Counted from the stretch's first letter, positions 16,755 to 25,200 are shown. The stretch is DNA of 64,000 bases from Streptomyces bathyalis (GCF_015910445.1 NZ_CP048882.1:1798001-1862000), one strand, 5' to 3'. Notes: generated by a model from the letters alone, not told the origin. Translations and numbers: made by a program.

Positions 16755-17789
16755 TCAGCCCTGGCCGAGCCGCACCACGTCCCGTCCGTCGAAGGTGACG
16801 CCGACCTCGGCCCCGTCCTCCGGTGCCTCGCGCAGCGGGCACGACGCCTCCAGGCGCGGGCCGGTCTCCGGCCGCAGCAGGAGCGTGACTTCGGCGGCGT
16901 CGCCGCCGCGGAAGGTGCGTGCCTCGACGGTGCAGCGCAGCCCGTCCTGCGGTGACGTCAGACGGACGCCTGCCGGGCGCACGAGGAGTTGGCACGTCCC
17001 GGTGCGCGTGCCTTCCTCCACGGGGAGTACGCCCCAGGGGGTGTCGGCGGCCCCATCGCGAACCGTCCCGTCGACGACGTTGTCGAATCCGAGGAAGCGG
17101 GCGACGAACTCCGAGGCGGGACGCTGCCACACCTCGAGTGGCGTGCCGGTCTGGGCGATGCGCCCCTCGTTCATCACCACGACGCGGTCGGCCAGTACGA
17201 AAGCCTCCCCCTGGTCATGGGTGACGGCGAGCACGGTGGTGCGCAACTTGCGGAAGAGCGCGCGCAGTTCGACGACGAGGCGTTCCCGCAGCCCGCGGTC
17301 GAGCTGCCCCAGGGGCTCGTCGAGCATCAGAAGATCCGGCTGCGGGGCGAGAGCGCGGGCGAGCGCGACGCGCTGCTGTTCACCCCCGGAGAGGGAGGTG
17401 ACCGCACGCCGCTCCGCCCCGGGAAGACCGACGAGACCGAGGAGTTCGGCGACGCGGTGGTCCGCTTCGCGACGCGCGGTCCCGCGCATGCGCAGGCCGA
17501 AGGCGACGTTGCCGCCGACGTCGCGCTGCGGGAAGAGCTGGTGGTCCTGGAACATCAGCCCGACGCCGCGCCGGTGCGGCGGCACACCGCTCTGGTCGCG
17601 GCCGGAGAGCTCGACGCTGCCGGCGTCGGGGGTGTGCAAGCCGGCTATGACGCGCAGAAGCGTCGACTTGCCGCTGCCGCTGGGGCCCAGCACGCACACC
17701 GTCTCGTGGTCGGCGACCTCCAGGTCCACACCGTCCAGTACGCGCTGTGCGGGGCCGAAACCGGCCGTCACTCCGCCGAGCCGCAGCAT
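16755..17789 (-). CDS. thiQ: Thiamine ABC transporter, ATP-binding protein
   Basis: ATPase of 344 residues. Walker A GPSGSGKST, Q-loop MFQDHQLFP, signature LSGGEQQRVALARAL, Walker B LLMLDEPL, and H-loop AVTHDQ are intact. A C-terminal regulatory (TOBE-like) domain of about 110 residues follows, more like the iron/sulfate family ATPases than compact E. coli ThiQ. Its ATG abuts the permease stop (TAG at 17792-17790). The thiamine assignment rests on the TPP riboswitch at the head of the operon. Confidence 0.85.
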   Translation of the reverse strand: MLRLGGVTAGFGPAQRVLDGVDLEVADHETVCVLGPSGSGKSTLLRVIAGLHTPDAGSVELSGRDQSGVPPHRRGVGLMFQDHQLFPQRDVGGNVAFGLRMRGTARREADHRVAELLGLVGLPGAERRAVTSLSGGEQQRVALARALAPQPDLLMLDEPLGQLDRGLRERLVVELRALFRKLRTTVLAVTHDQGEAFVLADRVVVMNEGRIAQTGTPLEVWQRPASEFVARFLGFDNVVDGTVRDGAADTPWGVLPVEEGTRTGTCQLLVRPAGVRLTSPQDGLRCTVEARTFRGGDAAEVTLLLRPETGPRLEASCPLREAPEDGAEVGVTFDGRDVVRLGQG

Positions 17790-19562
17790 CTAGAACTCTC
17801 CCGAGGGGTGGGTGCGTATGCGTTCCAGCGCGAGGAGCGTCGCCGCGCACACGAACATCAACACGGTGCTCATGGCCATCGCCTGCCCGTAGTTGACCTC
17901 GCCCGCGCGGCCCAGGAAGCGGGCGACGGCGACGGGGAGAGTCGGGGCGTCGGGCCGGGCGATGAAGACCGTCGCGCCGAACTCGCCGAGCGAGACGGCG
18001 AATGCGAACCCCGCCGCGACAAGCAGCGCGCGGCTCACCATCGGCAGGTCCACCTCGCGCCAGGCGCGCAGCGGCGAGGCACCGAGCACTGCCGCTGCCT
18101 CGCGCAGCCGGGCATCGATCGCGCGCAGCACCGGCAGCATCGTCCGGATGACGAAGGGAACGCCGACCAGAGCCTGCGCGATGGGCACGATCATCCACGA
18201 CGAACGCAGGTCCAGGGGCGGTTCGTCCAGCGCGACGAGGAAGCCGAAGCCGACGGTCACCGCGGAGGTGCCCAGCGGCAGCATCAGCATCGAGTCGAAG
18301 CCCCGCACCAGCCGGTCGACCGCGCCGCTGCTCCCGCCATCGTTTCCGGTGCGTGCCGTCAGTGCCGCCGCGGCCAGGACACCGATGGCGAGTGCCAGCA
18401 GCGTGGCGACGCCCGCGTACGCGAGGGAGTTGCCGATCGCGTCGACGGGCGGGACGGTGAAGGTGGCGGTGCCCGAAACCGCCCCGAGCGCACGGTAGTT
18501 GGCCAGTCCGTAGCCGCCGGGTCCGTCGAAGGACCGTGCCGTCAGCACGGCGAGGGGCACGAGGATCAGCGTGCCCGTCACCGCCAGGACGGAGGCCAGC
18601 AGCGCCCACTGGGCCCGGCCGCGGGGAGGGCGCGCGGACTCGGCGGCCGGGACCATGCTCAGCGCGGACTGCCGCTTCCGCATGGTGCGGGCGTGCACGG
18701 CGAGGAGAGCGGTGACGGCAGCGAACTGGATCAGCGTGAGCACCGCGGCGGTCGGCAGATCGAGCAGAGCGGCGGTCTGCCGGTAGATCTCGACCTCGAG
18801 CGTGGCAAAGCGCGGACCGCCCAGCACCTGGATCACGCCGAAGGAGGTGAAGGTGAAGAGGAAGACGATCAGCGCGGCCGCGCCGACGGACGGTGCGAGC
18901 GCGGGCAGTGTCACGCGGCGCCACGCGGCGAAGCGGCTCGCGCCGAGCATGCGTGCCGCCTCCTCCTGGCGCGGGTCGAGTTGGGACCACAGCCCGCCCA
19001 CCGTCCGTACGACGACCGCGTAGTTGATGAAGACGTGCGCGAGCAGGATCGCCCACACGCTCGTGTCCAGACGCAGCCCGACCCATTCGTCCAGGAGCCC
19101 GCCGCGGCCCAGCAGCGCCAGGAACGCCGAGCCCACGACCACCGTCGGCAGCACGAAGGGGACGGTGACGACGGCGCGCAGCACCTGCTTCCCGGGGAAG
19201 TCGAAACGGGCGAAGACATAGGCGCACGGCAGCGCGAGCGCCAGCGTGCACGCCGTCGACGCGGCGGCCTGCCACACCGTGAACCACAGCACGTGCAGCG
19301 TGGCCGGGTCGCTCAAGACCTGTGCGAGGCGCCCGAGTTGCCACGCTCCGGCCGCCGTCCGCAGCCCGCGGCCGACGATCGCGGCGACCGGATAGGCGAA
19401 GAAGAACGCGAAGAAGGCGACGGGCAGCGCCATCAGGGCGAGGCGCGCCGCACCGCCGCACCGGCCCCCTTGCGCGGGTCCGCGCCGGTACCCGCGAAGG
19501 GTGCGCCCTCGGTCTGCCGGTGCGGCGAACTCCCCCTCCGGGCGGGCCCGTTCGCGCGTCAC
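17790..19562 (-). CDS. thiP: Thiamine ABC transporter, permease
   Basis: Fused two-domain permease of 590 residues with about 12 membrane segments, like ThiP and FbpB. Two copies of the EAA-type loop can be seen: EEAARMLGASRFAAWRRVTL and REAAAVLGASPLRAWREVDL. The GTG start at 19562 overlaps the TGA of the binding-protein gene as GTGA, indicating translational coupling; a more upstream GTG at 19583 was rejected for that reason. Imports thiamine or a thiamine precursor with the adjacent ATPase and binding protein. Confidence 0.87.
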   Translation of the reverse strand: MTRERARPEGEFAAPADRGRTLRGYRRGPAQGGRCGGAARLALMALPVAFFAFFFAYPVAAIVGRGLRTAAGAWQLGRLAQVLSDPATLHVLWFTVWQAAASTACTLALALPCAYVFARFDFPGKQVLRAVVTVPFVLPTVVVGSAFLALLGRGGLLDEWVGLRLDTSVWAILLAHVFINYAVVVRTVGGLWSQLDPRQEEAARMLGASRFAAWRRVTLPALAPSVGAAALIVFLFTFTSFGVIQVLGGPRFATLEVEIYRQTAALLDLPTAAVLTLIQFAAVTALLAVHARTMRKRQSALSMVPAAESARPPRGRAQWALLASVLAVTGTLILVPLAVLTARSFDGPGGYGLANYRALGAVSGTATFTVPPVDAIGNSLAYAGVATLLALAIGVLAAAALTARTGNDGGSSGAVDRLVRGFDSMLMLPLGTSAVTVGFGFLVALDEPPLDLRSSWMIVPIAQALVGVPFVIRTMLPVLRAIDARLREAAAVLGASPLRAWREVDLPMVSRALLVAAGFAFAVSLGEFGATVFIARPDAPTLPVAVARFLGRAGEVNYGQAMAMSTVLMFVCAATLLALERIRTHPSGEF

Positions 19563-20644
19563 TTCACGACGAGCGACGTCCACGACTTGATCCAGCCTTC
19601 GCGGTGCTCGTCGATCCTCGCCGGGTCCATGGTGGCCGCGTTCCCGGCGCTGCGGCCATACTTCGTGAACACCTCGGGCAACTCGGCGTCCTCACGGGCC
19701 GGGTTGACGAACATCTGCAGCGGCATGTCCTCCTGGAACGTCCTGCTGAGCATGTAGTCCAACAGGGCCTTGCCGCCCTTGGTGTTGCGTGCGCCGTCCA
19801 GCAGTCCGGCGAACTCGGTCTGCTGGAAGCACGTCCGCTCGGCGATGCCCGTCGGCGCCTTCTCCGGCAACGGCTTCTTGCCCAGGACCTCGGCCGGAGG
19901 GCTGGAGGCGTAGGAGACGACGAGGGGCCGGTCCCCCTTGCCCTTGCCGCCGGCCGAGCCGCTGAACCGGTCGTTGTACGCCTGCTCCCAGCCGTCGACG
20001 ACTTCGACCCCGTTGGCCCGCAGCTTCTTCCAGTAGTCCTTCCAGCCGCCGTCGCCGTACTTCTCCACGGTGGCGAGCAGAAAGCCCAGCCCGGGCGAGG
20101 AGGTCGCGGCGTTCGGGGTGACGAGGAGGTTCTCGTACTCGGGGTCGGCGAGGTCGTCCAGCGACTCGGGCGGAGCCTGGTCCCGCTTCTCGAACCAGCC
20201 ACGGTCGAAATTGACGCATATCTCGCCGGAGTCGACGGGCGTGACGCGGTTCCGCACCCCGTCGAGCTGCAGCTTCTCCGGTATGTGGCCGAGTCCCTCG
20301 GCCTTGTACGGAGCGAAGACGCCCTTGTCGAGGGCCCGCGAGAGGAGGGTGTTGTCGACCCCGAAGAAGACGTCGCCCTGCGGATTGCCCTTGTTGAGCA
20401 CCGCCTGGTTCACGGCCGCGCCCGCGTCGCCGCCCCGCAGCACCTTCACCTTGTAGCCGGTCCGCTTCGTGAACTCCCTCATCACCGGCTTGGATACGGC
20501 GAAGGAGTCGTGGGTGACGAGGGTGACGGTCTTGCCGTCGTCGCCCTGTCCTGAACCGCCGCATCCGGCGAGTGCGCCCGTGAGGACGAGGACGGTGGCG
20601 GCGGCCGCAGCCGTGCGCAGCACATGCTTGCTCATAAGGCTCAT
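19559..20644 (-). CDS. thiB: Thiamine ABC transporter, substrate-binding lipoprotein
   Basis: Extracellular binding protein of 361 residues. A signal peptide ends in the lipobox LAGC, so it is lipid-anchored. The mature part begins VTLVTHDSFAVSKPVMREF and includes GDVFFGVDNTLLSRAL and the WKDYWKKLRANGV region, typical of ThiB. The start is the ATG at 20644, which closely follows the conserved 3' end of the riboswitch; the purine-rich AGGAAG of the riboswitch tail serves as ribosome-binding site. Confidence 0.9.
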   Translation of the reverse strand: MSLMSKHVLRTAAAAATVLVLTGALAGCGGSGQGDDGKTVTLVTHDSFAVSKPVMREFTKRTGYKVKVLRGGDAGAAVNQAVLNKGNPQGDVFFGVDNTLLSRALDKGVFAPYKAEGLGHIPEKLQLDGVRNRVTPVDSGEICVNFDRGWFEKRDQAPPESLDDLADPEYENLLVTPNAATSSPGLGFLLATVEKYGDGGWKDYWKKLRANGVEVVDGWEQAYNDRFSGSAGGKGKGDRPLVVSYASSPPAEVLGKKPLPEKAPTGIAERTCFQQTEFAGLLDGARNTKGGKALLDYMLSRTFQEDMPLQMFVNPAREDAELPEVFTKYGRSAGNAATMDPARIDEHREGWIKSWTSLVVK

Positions 20645-20950
20645 CGACTTCCTACCCGGCATGACCCGGGCGAGGTTCGAGGGTCTGCGGGCCGTACGTG
20701 CACCTGGCCGCGGACGCCGCTCGGCGCCCCGCGGGGTGTACGTGCAACCGCACTCTCAGCGCTGTGTGCGCTCCCCTGTCGGTCTGTTGTCCGCGCCTCG
20801 TCGCTTGATGTGCCTGCGACAAGGCGCGCGTGGAAGATTACCAGCCACCCCCGCGCGGGTCGCGGCGCGCTCCCGGCCGAGCGGGCCAGCACGAGGGGCC
20901 AGAACGAGCGAGGGCGACGGTGCGACACGGACCGGACCTGCGAGGCCGAC
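20645..20950. other. Intergenic region between the thiamine operon and rlmN
   Basis: About 300 bases without a gene. The thiB-proximal part is the TPP riboswitch; the remainder (20782-20950) should contain the promoter of the thiamine operon and the 3' end of the rlmN transcript. No other clear structure was recognised. Confidence 0.6.
20648..20781 (-). promoter_or_regulatory. TPP riboswitch (THI element)
   Basis: On the minus strand the leader carries the conserved landmarks in order: GGGGAGC, GCTGAGAGTGCGG (CTGAGA core at 20759-20754), a variable GC-rich arm, then CAGACCCTCGAACCT, CCCGGGTCATGCCGGG and TAGGAAG. The tail overlaps the ribosome-binding site of the binding-protein gene, so thiamine pyrophosphate should block translation initiation or its coupling to transcription. 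This is strong evidence that the downstream ABC system carries thiamine or a precursor. Confidence 0.93.
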
Positions 20951-22087
20951 TCAGCGTTCCGTCGCCGCCAACTGCCCGCAGGCGCCGTCGATCTCCTGGC
21001 CGCGGGTGTCGCGGACGGTCACCGGCACCCCGTGTGCCTCCAGGGCCCGCACGAACGCGGCCTCGTCCTCGGGACGGGACGCCGTCCACTTGGAACCCGG
21101 AGTCGGGTTGAGCGGAATCAGATTGACGTGCACGGGCTTGCCCTTGAGCAGCCGCCCCAGCAGATCCGCGCGCCACGCCTGGTCGTTGATGTCCTTGATC
21201 AGCGCGTACTCGATGGAGACGCGGCGCGAGGACTTCGCGGCGTACTCCCAGGCGGCGTTCAGTACCTCGCGGACCTTCCAGCGGGTGTTGACGGGGACGA
21301 GGGTGTCGCGCAACTCGTCGTCCGGCGCGTGGAGCGAGACCGCCAGACGGCACTTGAAGCCCTCGTCGGCGAACCGGAGCATCGCCGGGACCAGCCCCAC
21401 GGTCGAGACGGTGATCCCACGCTGCGAGAGCCCGAGCCCATCGGGCTCCGGGTCGGTCAGCCGGCGGATCGCACCCACGACGCGCTTGTAGTTGGCGAGC
21501 GGCTCGCCCATGCCCATGAAGACGATGTTCGACAGCCGCGCCGGACTTCCGACCGAGCCTTCCGCCTGGCCCTGCGCCGCCGGAACCTCGCCGTCACGCA
21601 GCGCGCGCACGCCGTCGACGATCTGGTGGACGATCTCCGCGGTCGACAGATTCCGGTCGAGACCGGCCTGACCGGTCGCGCAGAACGGGCAGTTCATGCC
21701 GCAGCCCGCCTGCGAGCTGATGCACATCGTGACCCGGTCCGGGTAGCGCATCAGGACGGACTCCACGAGCGTCCCGTCGTGCAGCTTCCACAGCGTCTTA
21801 CGGGTCATGCCCTCGTCGCAGCTGATGTGCCGCACCACGCTCATCAGGTCCGGCAGCAGCTCCGCGGCGAGCTTCTCGCGCGCGGCGGCCGGGATGTCCG
21901 TCCACTGCTCGGGGTCGTGAGCGAGCCGGGAGAAGTAGTGCTGCGAGAGCTGCTTGGCGCGGAAGGGCTTCTCCCCCGCCCCGGCCACGGCCTCACGGCG
22001 CTCGGCGGGCGTGAGATCGGCAAGGTGCCGCGGCGGCCTCGCGGCCCCCCGCGGCGCGACGAAGGTCAGTTCTCCGGGCTTCGGCAT
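20951..22087 (-). CDS. rlmN: 23S rRNA (adenine-2503-C2)-methyltransferase
   Basis: Radical-SAM dual-specificity methyltransferase for 23S rRNA A2503 (and tRNA A37 in other bacteria), 378 residues. The CxxxCxxC cluster is in [26 protein letters not shown] and [13 protein letters not shown] are family motifs; the second catalytic cysteine lies near the C-terminus in [11 protein letters not shown] 22087 (MPKPGELTF) is chosen. The start codon lies inside one copy of the 23-bp direct repeat that bounds the accessory segment upstream. Confidence 0.95.
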   Translation of the reverse strand: MPKPGELTFVAPRGAARPPRHLADLTPAERREAVAGAGEKPFRAKQLSQHYFSRLAHDPEQWTDIPAAAREKLAAELLPDLMSVVRHISCDEGMTRKTLWKLHDGTLVESVLMRYPDRVTMCISSQAGCGMNCPFCATGQAGLDRNLSTAEIVHQIVDGVRALRDGEVPAAQGQAEGSVGSPARLSNIVFMGMGEPLANYKRVVGAIRRLTDPEPDGLGLSQRGITVSTVGLVPAMLRFADEGFKCRLAVSLHAPDDELRDTLVPVNTRWKVREVLNAAWEYAAKSSRRVSIEYALIKDINDQAWRADLLGRLLKGKPVHVNLIPLNPTPGSKWTASRPEDEAAFVRALEAHGVPVTVRDTRGQEIDGACGQLAATER

Positions 22088-22092
22088 AGCCG
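22070..22092 (+). repeat. Direct repeat, left copy (putative attachment site in rlmN start)
   Basis: This 23-bp sequence is identical to 24257-24279, in the same orientation. Its core includes CTTCGGCATAGCCG, and it covers the first codons and start codon of rlmN. Flanking bases differ on both sides. Confidence 0.75.
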
Positions 22093-22260
22093 TACCAGTG
22101 TCGCAGATCAACTAGAGCGCCCCAGGCCAGAGCGGTGCGACGACGGTCACCATCGGGCATCGACTGTCAGCGTCGGCCAACCTCGCACGGCCCAGAGACG
22201 GCCCGAGGACCGAACTCCTGGTCTGGTGATGTCAGCCCTGAACCTCCACACTCCAATGAC

Positions 22261-22725
22261 ATGGGGGACAACGGACTGTGGATCGCAACACTCACAAGCT
22301 TCACGGCCGTGCTGGCGAGCTGGGTGACGAGCCGCGGGCACACACGAGCCGCGCAGCTGCAAGCCGAGGCAGCACCAGCCATTCAAGAGAAGGCGCGACG
22401 AGACGAAGTGAGACGGACGTCGCACCTCGCCTTCCTTGAGCAAGCCCACCTCATGGGCAGTGAGTACCGCCGTACTCCAGCCATCCTCAGCGTTGAAGAT
22501 CGCCAGGAACGCAGCGGGCGCCTCATAGAGCATCGGGCACGCCTACGCGAGCTCTATGGGTCCTTTACTAAGAACTCCTCATTTGGCGAGTCTGCGGTGG
22601 CAGATGAGGATGCAGGCGATGCTGGTGAAGGCGAGGAAGTGGTCAGCTTTGCGTTCGTAGCGGCGGTGGAGGCGGCGGCAGCCGGCGAGCCAGGCCATGC
22701 GGGCAAACATGTCGGACGCGCTTGA
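22261..22725 (+). pseudogene. Small membrane protein gene disrupted by IS remnant
   Basis: From ATG 22261 the frame encodes an N-terminal membrane anchor (LWIATLTSFTAVLASWVTSR) and a charged helical region (RRTSHLAFLEQAHLMGSEY), a layout common in small Streptomyces proteins near mobile elements. Coding character ends near 22557, where the terminal sequence of an IS5-type element begins; the remaining residues to the stop at 22725 are antisense to the transposase. The native C-terminus is lost. Confidence 0.5.
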
Positions 22726-22740
22726 CTTGTTGTCGAACTT
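22557..22740 (-). mobile_element. IS5-family element remnant (3' end of transposase and terminal repeat)
   Basis: On the minus strand, WLAGCRRLHRRYERKADHFL and the following FTSIACILICHRRLAK then stop (22579) match the C-terminus of IS5-like DDE transposases. The stop is followed by GGAGTTCTTAGTAAAGGACC, probably the terminal inverted repeat ending near 22557. Upstream of about 22703 the reading no longer resembles a transposase, so most of the element, including the DDE residues, is gone. Confidence 0.7.
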
Positions 22741-22808
22741 CGGAACAACCAAATACGACTTGGACCAGCAGATTCGCCCAATAGCAGTCGAGACCCATGG
22801 AGGATTGA

Positions 22809-23618
22809 ATGCCACGCCATGACACGTCAAACGCGCCGGTCTTCAGTCTGTACTACATCGCTATCGATACCGAGGCCGGCGTGACGCCGGAGCAATTCGA
22901 AGCCTTTGTTCGCCATAAAGGCGTGCACATTCCCTGCTACCCCGGATGGCGCTGGACGCTGCTGCGCGGCCTGCGTGGCGAACGAGCCGGCCAATACATG
23001 ATGCTGTACGAAATCGATGACGCCGGGCAGCGCGACCGCTACCTGGCGGCTGACGGCAATCAAACAGAATTGGCACGCCAGTTCTGGCGCGATCGCCGCG
23101 AGGCCCGGGAGCTCATCCGCGAATGGAGGAAATACGGCACATTCAGCGAATTGCCCACGATCTATACCGACTACCGCTTGCTGGCGGAAAACAAGAAAAG
23201 CACCGTCGCCGATGGGCCGCGTTATCAGGAGGGCCGACCAGGAGAAGAACCTCTCGCCCGGGTGATCGGCATCCACAATCTCGCGCTGCGCCCCGACGTC
23301 CGGGCAGATACCTTCGAACGCTTCATCGCTGAAAATCATCATCGCATTGAGGACTATCCCGACTGGAAATTCCGCCTGCTGAAAGGTGAGCGCGGAAACC
23401 GGCTGGATCAGTATGTAGTACTGATGGAGATTGCCAGCCTCGCGGCACTCCATGCGTTCTATCCTGATGCGGACATCGCGACTGCTGAGGCTGCCGCATT
23501 CGCCGATGCCTATCGGGACACGAAGAAGATGTACGAGGAATGGAAGCAGCTGGCTTCGTTCTCCGGCTCACCGCAGATCTACACCGATTACCTGTCGGTG
23601 GCGGAAAGCCTGAGCTGA
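22809..23618 (+). CDS. Internally duplicated protein, possibly ferredoxin-like alpha/beta barrel, foreign codon use
   Basis: Protein of 269 residues with two homologous halves, about 13-125 and 145-265. Shared landmarks are FEAFVRHKGVHIPCYPGWRW versus FERFIAENHHRIEDYPDWKF, LLRGLRGERAGQYMMLYEID versus LLKGERGNRLDQYVVLMEIA, and IYTDYRLLAE versus IYTDYLSVAE. Length and pattern suggest a dimeric alpha/beta-barrel fold made in one chain; no catalytic motif is recognised. Codons such as GAA, CAA, GAT, AAT, TTT and CAT are frequent, unlike the neighbours, indicating transfer from a lower-GC donor, perhaps a proteobacterium. GGAGG lies five bases before ATG 22809. Confidence 0.75.
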   Translation: MPRHDTSNAPVFSLYYIAIDTEAGVTPEQFEAFVRHKGVHIPCYPGWRWTLLRGLRGERAGQYMMLYEIDDAGQRDRYLAADGNQTELARQFWRDRREARELIREWRKYGTFSELPTIYTDYRLLAENKKSTVADGPRYQEGRPGEEPLARVIGIHNLALRPDVRADTFERFIAENHHRIEDYPDWKFRLLKGERGNRLDQYVVLMEIASLAALHAFYPDADIATAEAAAFADAYRDTKKMYEEWKQLASFSGSPQIYTDYLSVAESLS

Positions 23619-23627
23619 CGCAAGTGA

Positions 23628-23825
23628 GGTGATCTCACCAACTTTCAGTGCCATCTGAAACAGCACCAATGGCAAAGGCTCAAGGCGCTTTTGTTGCGGC
23701 GGCGGATACGGAGACTCACTGCTGAGTTGTTTCCGAATGCCACAACTGCGCTTGCCAGTCTCGGCGCGATCGTAGCCCTCATCTCTTCAGTCGCAGGCAC
23801 TGTAAAGTCTCTCGGGGGCTGGTGA
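23628..23825 (+). pseudogene. Possible C-terminal fragment of a small membrane protein
   Basis: An open frame without ATG or GTG ends with a plausible membrane segment, LASLGAIVALISSVAGTVKS, followed by LGGW and TGA. It looks like the tail of a broken gene; only TTG codons could start it. Low support. Confidence 0.25.
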
Positions 23826-23973
23826 GGAGACTCCAGGCACGATGTAGCCACTAATTTTCGTGGGATCGCGGGGTATCCAGTAGGGAAAGTGGTGCTACCC
23901 CGAGCTGCTCACGTGATCAGGCTCTTGGGGTTGATGAACGCAGACACTACGGCTTCTGCTCGCCATCAATACA

Positions 23974-24159
23974 ATGCACGATCGTCCGCAACAGAGCCAC
24001 CGTCAGATGCCCCCTTGGGCGACGAGCCTCGCGTACATCAGCGCGCTGCTTGCTGGTGCAGCCCTCATAGGTCTCCGGGCAGCTACCCCTATGGAAGCAG
24101 TCGGATACGTGACGCCGTTCCTCGTCATCTATGAGCGGGTGTTCGGCCGGCCCTCGTAG
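23974..24159 (+). CDS. Small membrane protein, hypothetical
   Basis: Frame of 61 residues (or 50 from ATG 24007). The segment LAYISALLAGAALIGL is a good membrane helix, followed by a second hydrophobic part AVGYVTPFLVIYERVFGR. It has the appearance of short membrane proteins found near Streptomyces integrative elements, but I cannot assign a family. A terminator follows at 24199. Confidence 0.4.
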   Translation: MHDRPQQSHRQMPPWATSLAYISALLAGAALIGLRAATPMEAVGYVTPFLVIYERVFGRPS

Positions 24160-24198
24160 CCGTCACGGCCCCACGACTGCCCACTGGCCACAAGACGG

Positions 24199-24236
24199 CC
24201 CCCTACTGGCAGCAAACGCGCTCGTAGGGGGCTTTC
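24199..24236 (+). terminator. Rho-independent terminator beside the right repeat
   Basis: GCCCCCTAC (24199-24207) pairs perfectly with GTAGGGGGC (24225-24233), followed by TTT. It lies 21 bases before the right copy of the 23-bp repeat, ending plus-strand transcription at the element boundary. Confidence 0.8.
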
Positions 24237-24256
24237 TGACGCTCCGAAATGCTGAC

Positions 24257-24279
24257 TTCTCCGGGCTTCGGCATAGCCG
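24257..24279 (+). repeat. Direct repeat, right copy
   Basis: Identical over 23 bases to the copy at 22070-22092 at the rlmN start, in the same orientation. It carries no open rlmN frame and therefore looks like the remote attachment-site half or a duplicated target. Confidence 0.75.
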
Positions 24280-24370
24280 GCTGCCAGCGATGGCCGGCCG
24301 CGCACGGCCCGGAGCGGCACGGGGGTGTTGATTCTCGGCGCGAATCGCGTTCGAGCGCGATGATTGGTTC

Positions 24371-24748
24371 ATGCATCGGAGCCGCTTGCATGTCGTCTTG
24401 ATCGACTCACCCCCTGATGTCGCGGACGCGGGGGTCGCCTTCTGGGGGGCAGTTATCGGCCGGGAGCCGCAGCCGGAGCCAGGGACGCCGTTCACGGTGC
24501 TTGCGCCGCTCGGCGCTGGACAGGTGCTGGCACATCAGCGTCTGCAGGACGGACCGCCGCGGATTCACCTCGACGTGGAGACCGACGACACGGCCGCCGA
24601 GGTGGCTCGTGTCGAGCGGCTTGGTGCCACGAAGCTGAGTGAGCAAGAAGACGGCTGCGTGCAACTACGAGACCCGACGGGGCTTGTCTTCTGCGTGGTG
24701 CCGGTGCAAAGCCCTGACTTCGACGAGTACGCGAATACGTGGCCCTGA
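24371..24748 (+). CDS. VOC (glyoxalase/bleomycin-resistance) family protein
   Basis: Protein of 125 residues with the two beta-alpha-beta-beta-beta halves of the vicinal-oxygen-chelate fold: LHVVLIDSPP at the start, GVAFWGAVIG, IHLDVETDD in the middle, LGATKLSEQEDGCVQLRDPT and GLVFCVVPV at the end. Possible metal ligands include H7, H75 or nearby, and E in the last third; ligand completeness was not verified. Members include isomerases, dioxygenases and drug-binding proteins, and the specific role is unknown. Start ATG 24371 has no strong ribosome-binding site. Confidence 0.75.
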   Translation: MHRSRLHVVLIDSPPDVADAGVAFWGAVIGREPQPEPGTPFTVLAPLGAGQVLAHQRLQDGPPRIHLDVETDDTAAEVARVERLGATKLSEQEDGCVQLRDPTGLVFCVVPVQSPDFDEYANTWP

Positions 24749-24981
24749 ATGAGACCGCGGCCTTCTGAGCCGTAGCTCTGTCCAGGCCGGCGCTCGTGCC
24801 TGGCGTTGGTTGGCTGCCGTCGGACTGCCGTGAGTGGTGTTGCGTCGTGTGAAATGACCGCGCGCGGTGCGGAGGTACTCCACCGCACGAAACCGCAGGG
24901 GCTCGGGACTCCGTCCTGTGTACGAGAAGCGTTCCGCCCCCGCGGCGTGCGGAGGGACCGGTCACGAGAGGAAGAGGCGCG

Positions 24982-25200
24982 TTGCAGCCCCAGTCGCCCA
25001 CGGAGTACTGCTACATCATCAGCTTCGCCGGCCACACACATGTCGTGTCGTACTCGGGCACGTTTGTACCGCTGCCCGGCATGACCCGGCATGAGGCGTT
25101 CCTCAAGATCCGTGAAGACCACCTGCAAATGCTGTCCAGCAGGATCAGGAGCGTCGCGAACGTGTGCTTCTTCTCCATGGAGCCCAACCAGTTGCCATGA
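24982..25200 (+). CDS. Small hypothetical protein
   Basis: Frame of 72 residues from TTG 24982, with GAGG four bases upstream. It contains EYCYIISFAGHTHVVSYSGT and MTRHEAFLKIREDHL and ends in VCFFSMEPNQLP. I recall small Streptomyces proteins with the same pattern (beta hairpin, 'GMTRxxAFxxIRE', 'xxFFSxExNxL' end), usually of unknown role and near accessory genes. It is one reason to treat this region as accessory. Confidence 0.5.
   Translation: MQPQSPTEYCYIISFAGHTHVVSYSGTFVPLPGMTRHEAFLKIREDHLQMLSSRIRSVANVCFFSMEPNQLP

Larger units (their letters stand above)
22093..24256. mobile_element. Putative integrated element or its remnant between 23-bp direct repeats
   Basis: A 2.16-kb segment bounded by identical 23-bp repeats, the left one over the rlmN start. 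It contains a truncated small membrane-protein gene, the 3' end of an IS5-type transposase gene, a gene with foreign codon use, small ORFs and a terminator next to the right repeat. No integrase gene is present, so it is either a remnant or a segment that relied on an integrase elsewhere. Integration at rlmN is inferred from the repeat only. Confidence 0.55.

Noticed and set aside
16989..19757. A 920-codon plus-strand open frame opposite the thiamine transporter genes
   Set aside because: It is antisense to intact ATPase and permease genes with clear motifs; its translation is Arg/Gly/Glu-rich without domain features.
22093..24256. Complete integrative conjugative element or prophage
   Set aside because: No integrase, replication, transfer or structural genes are present; only the direct repeats and fragments support mobility.
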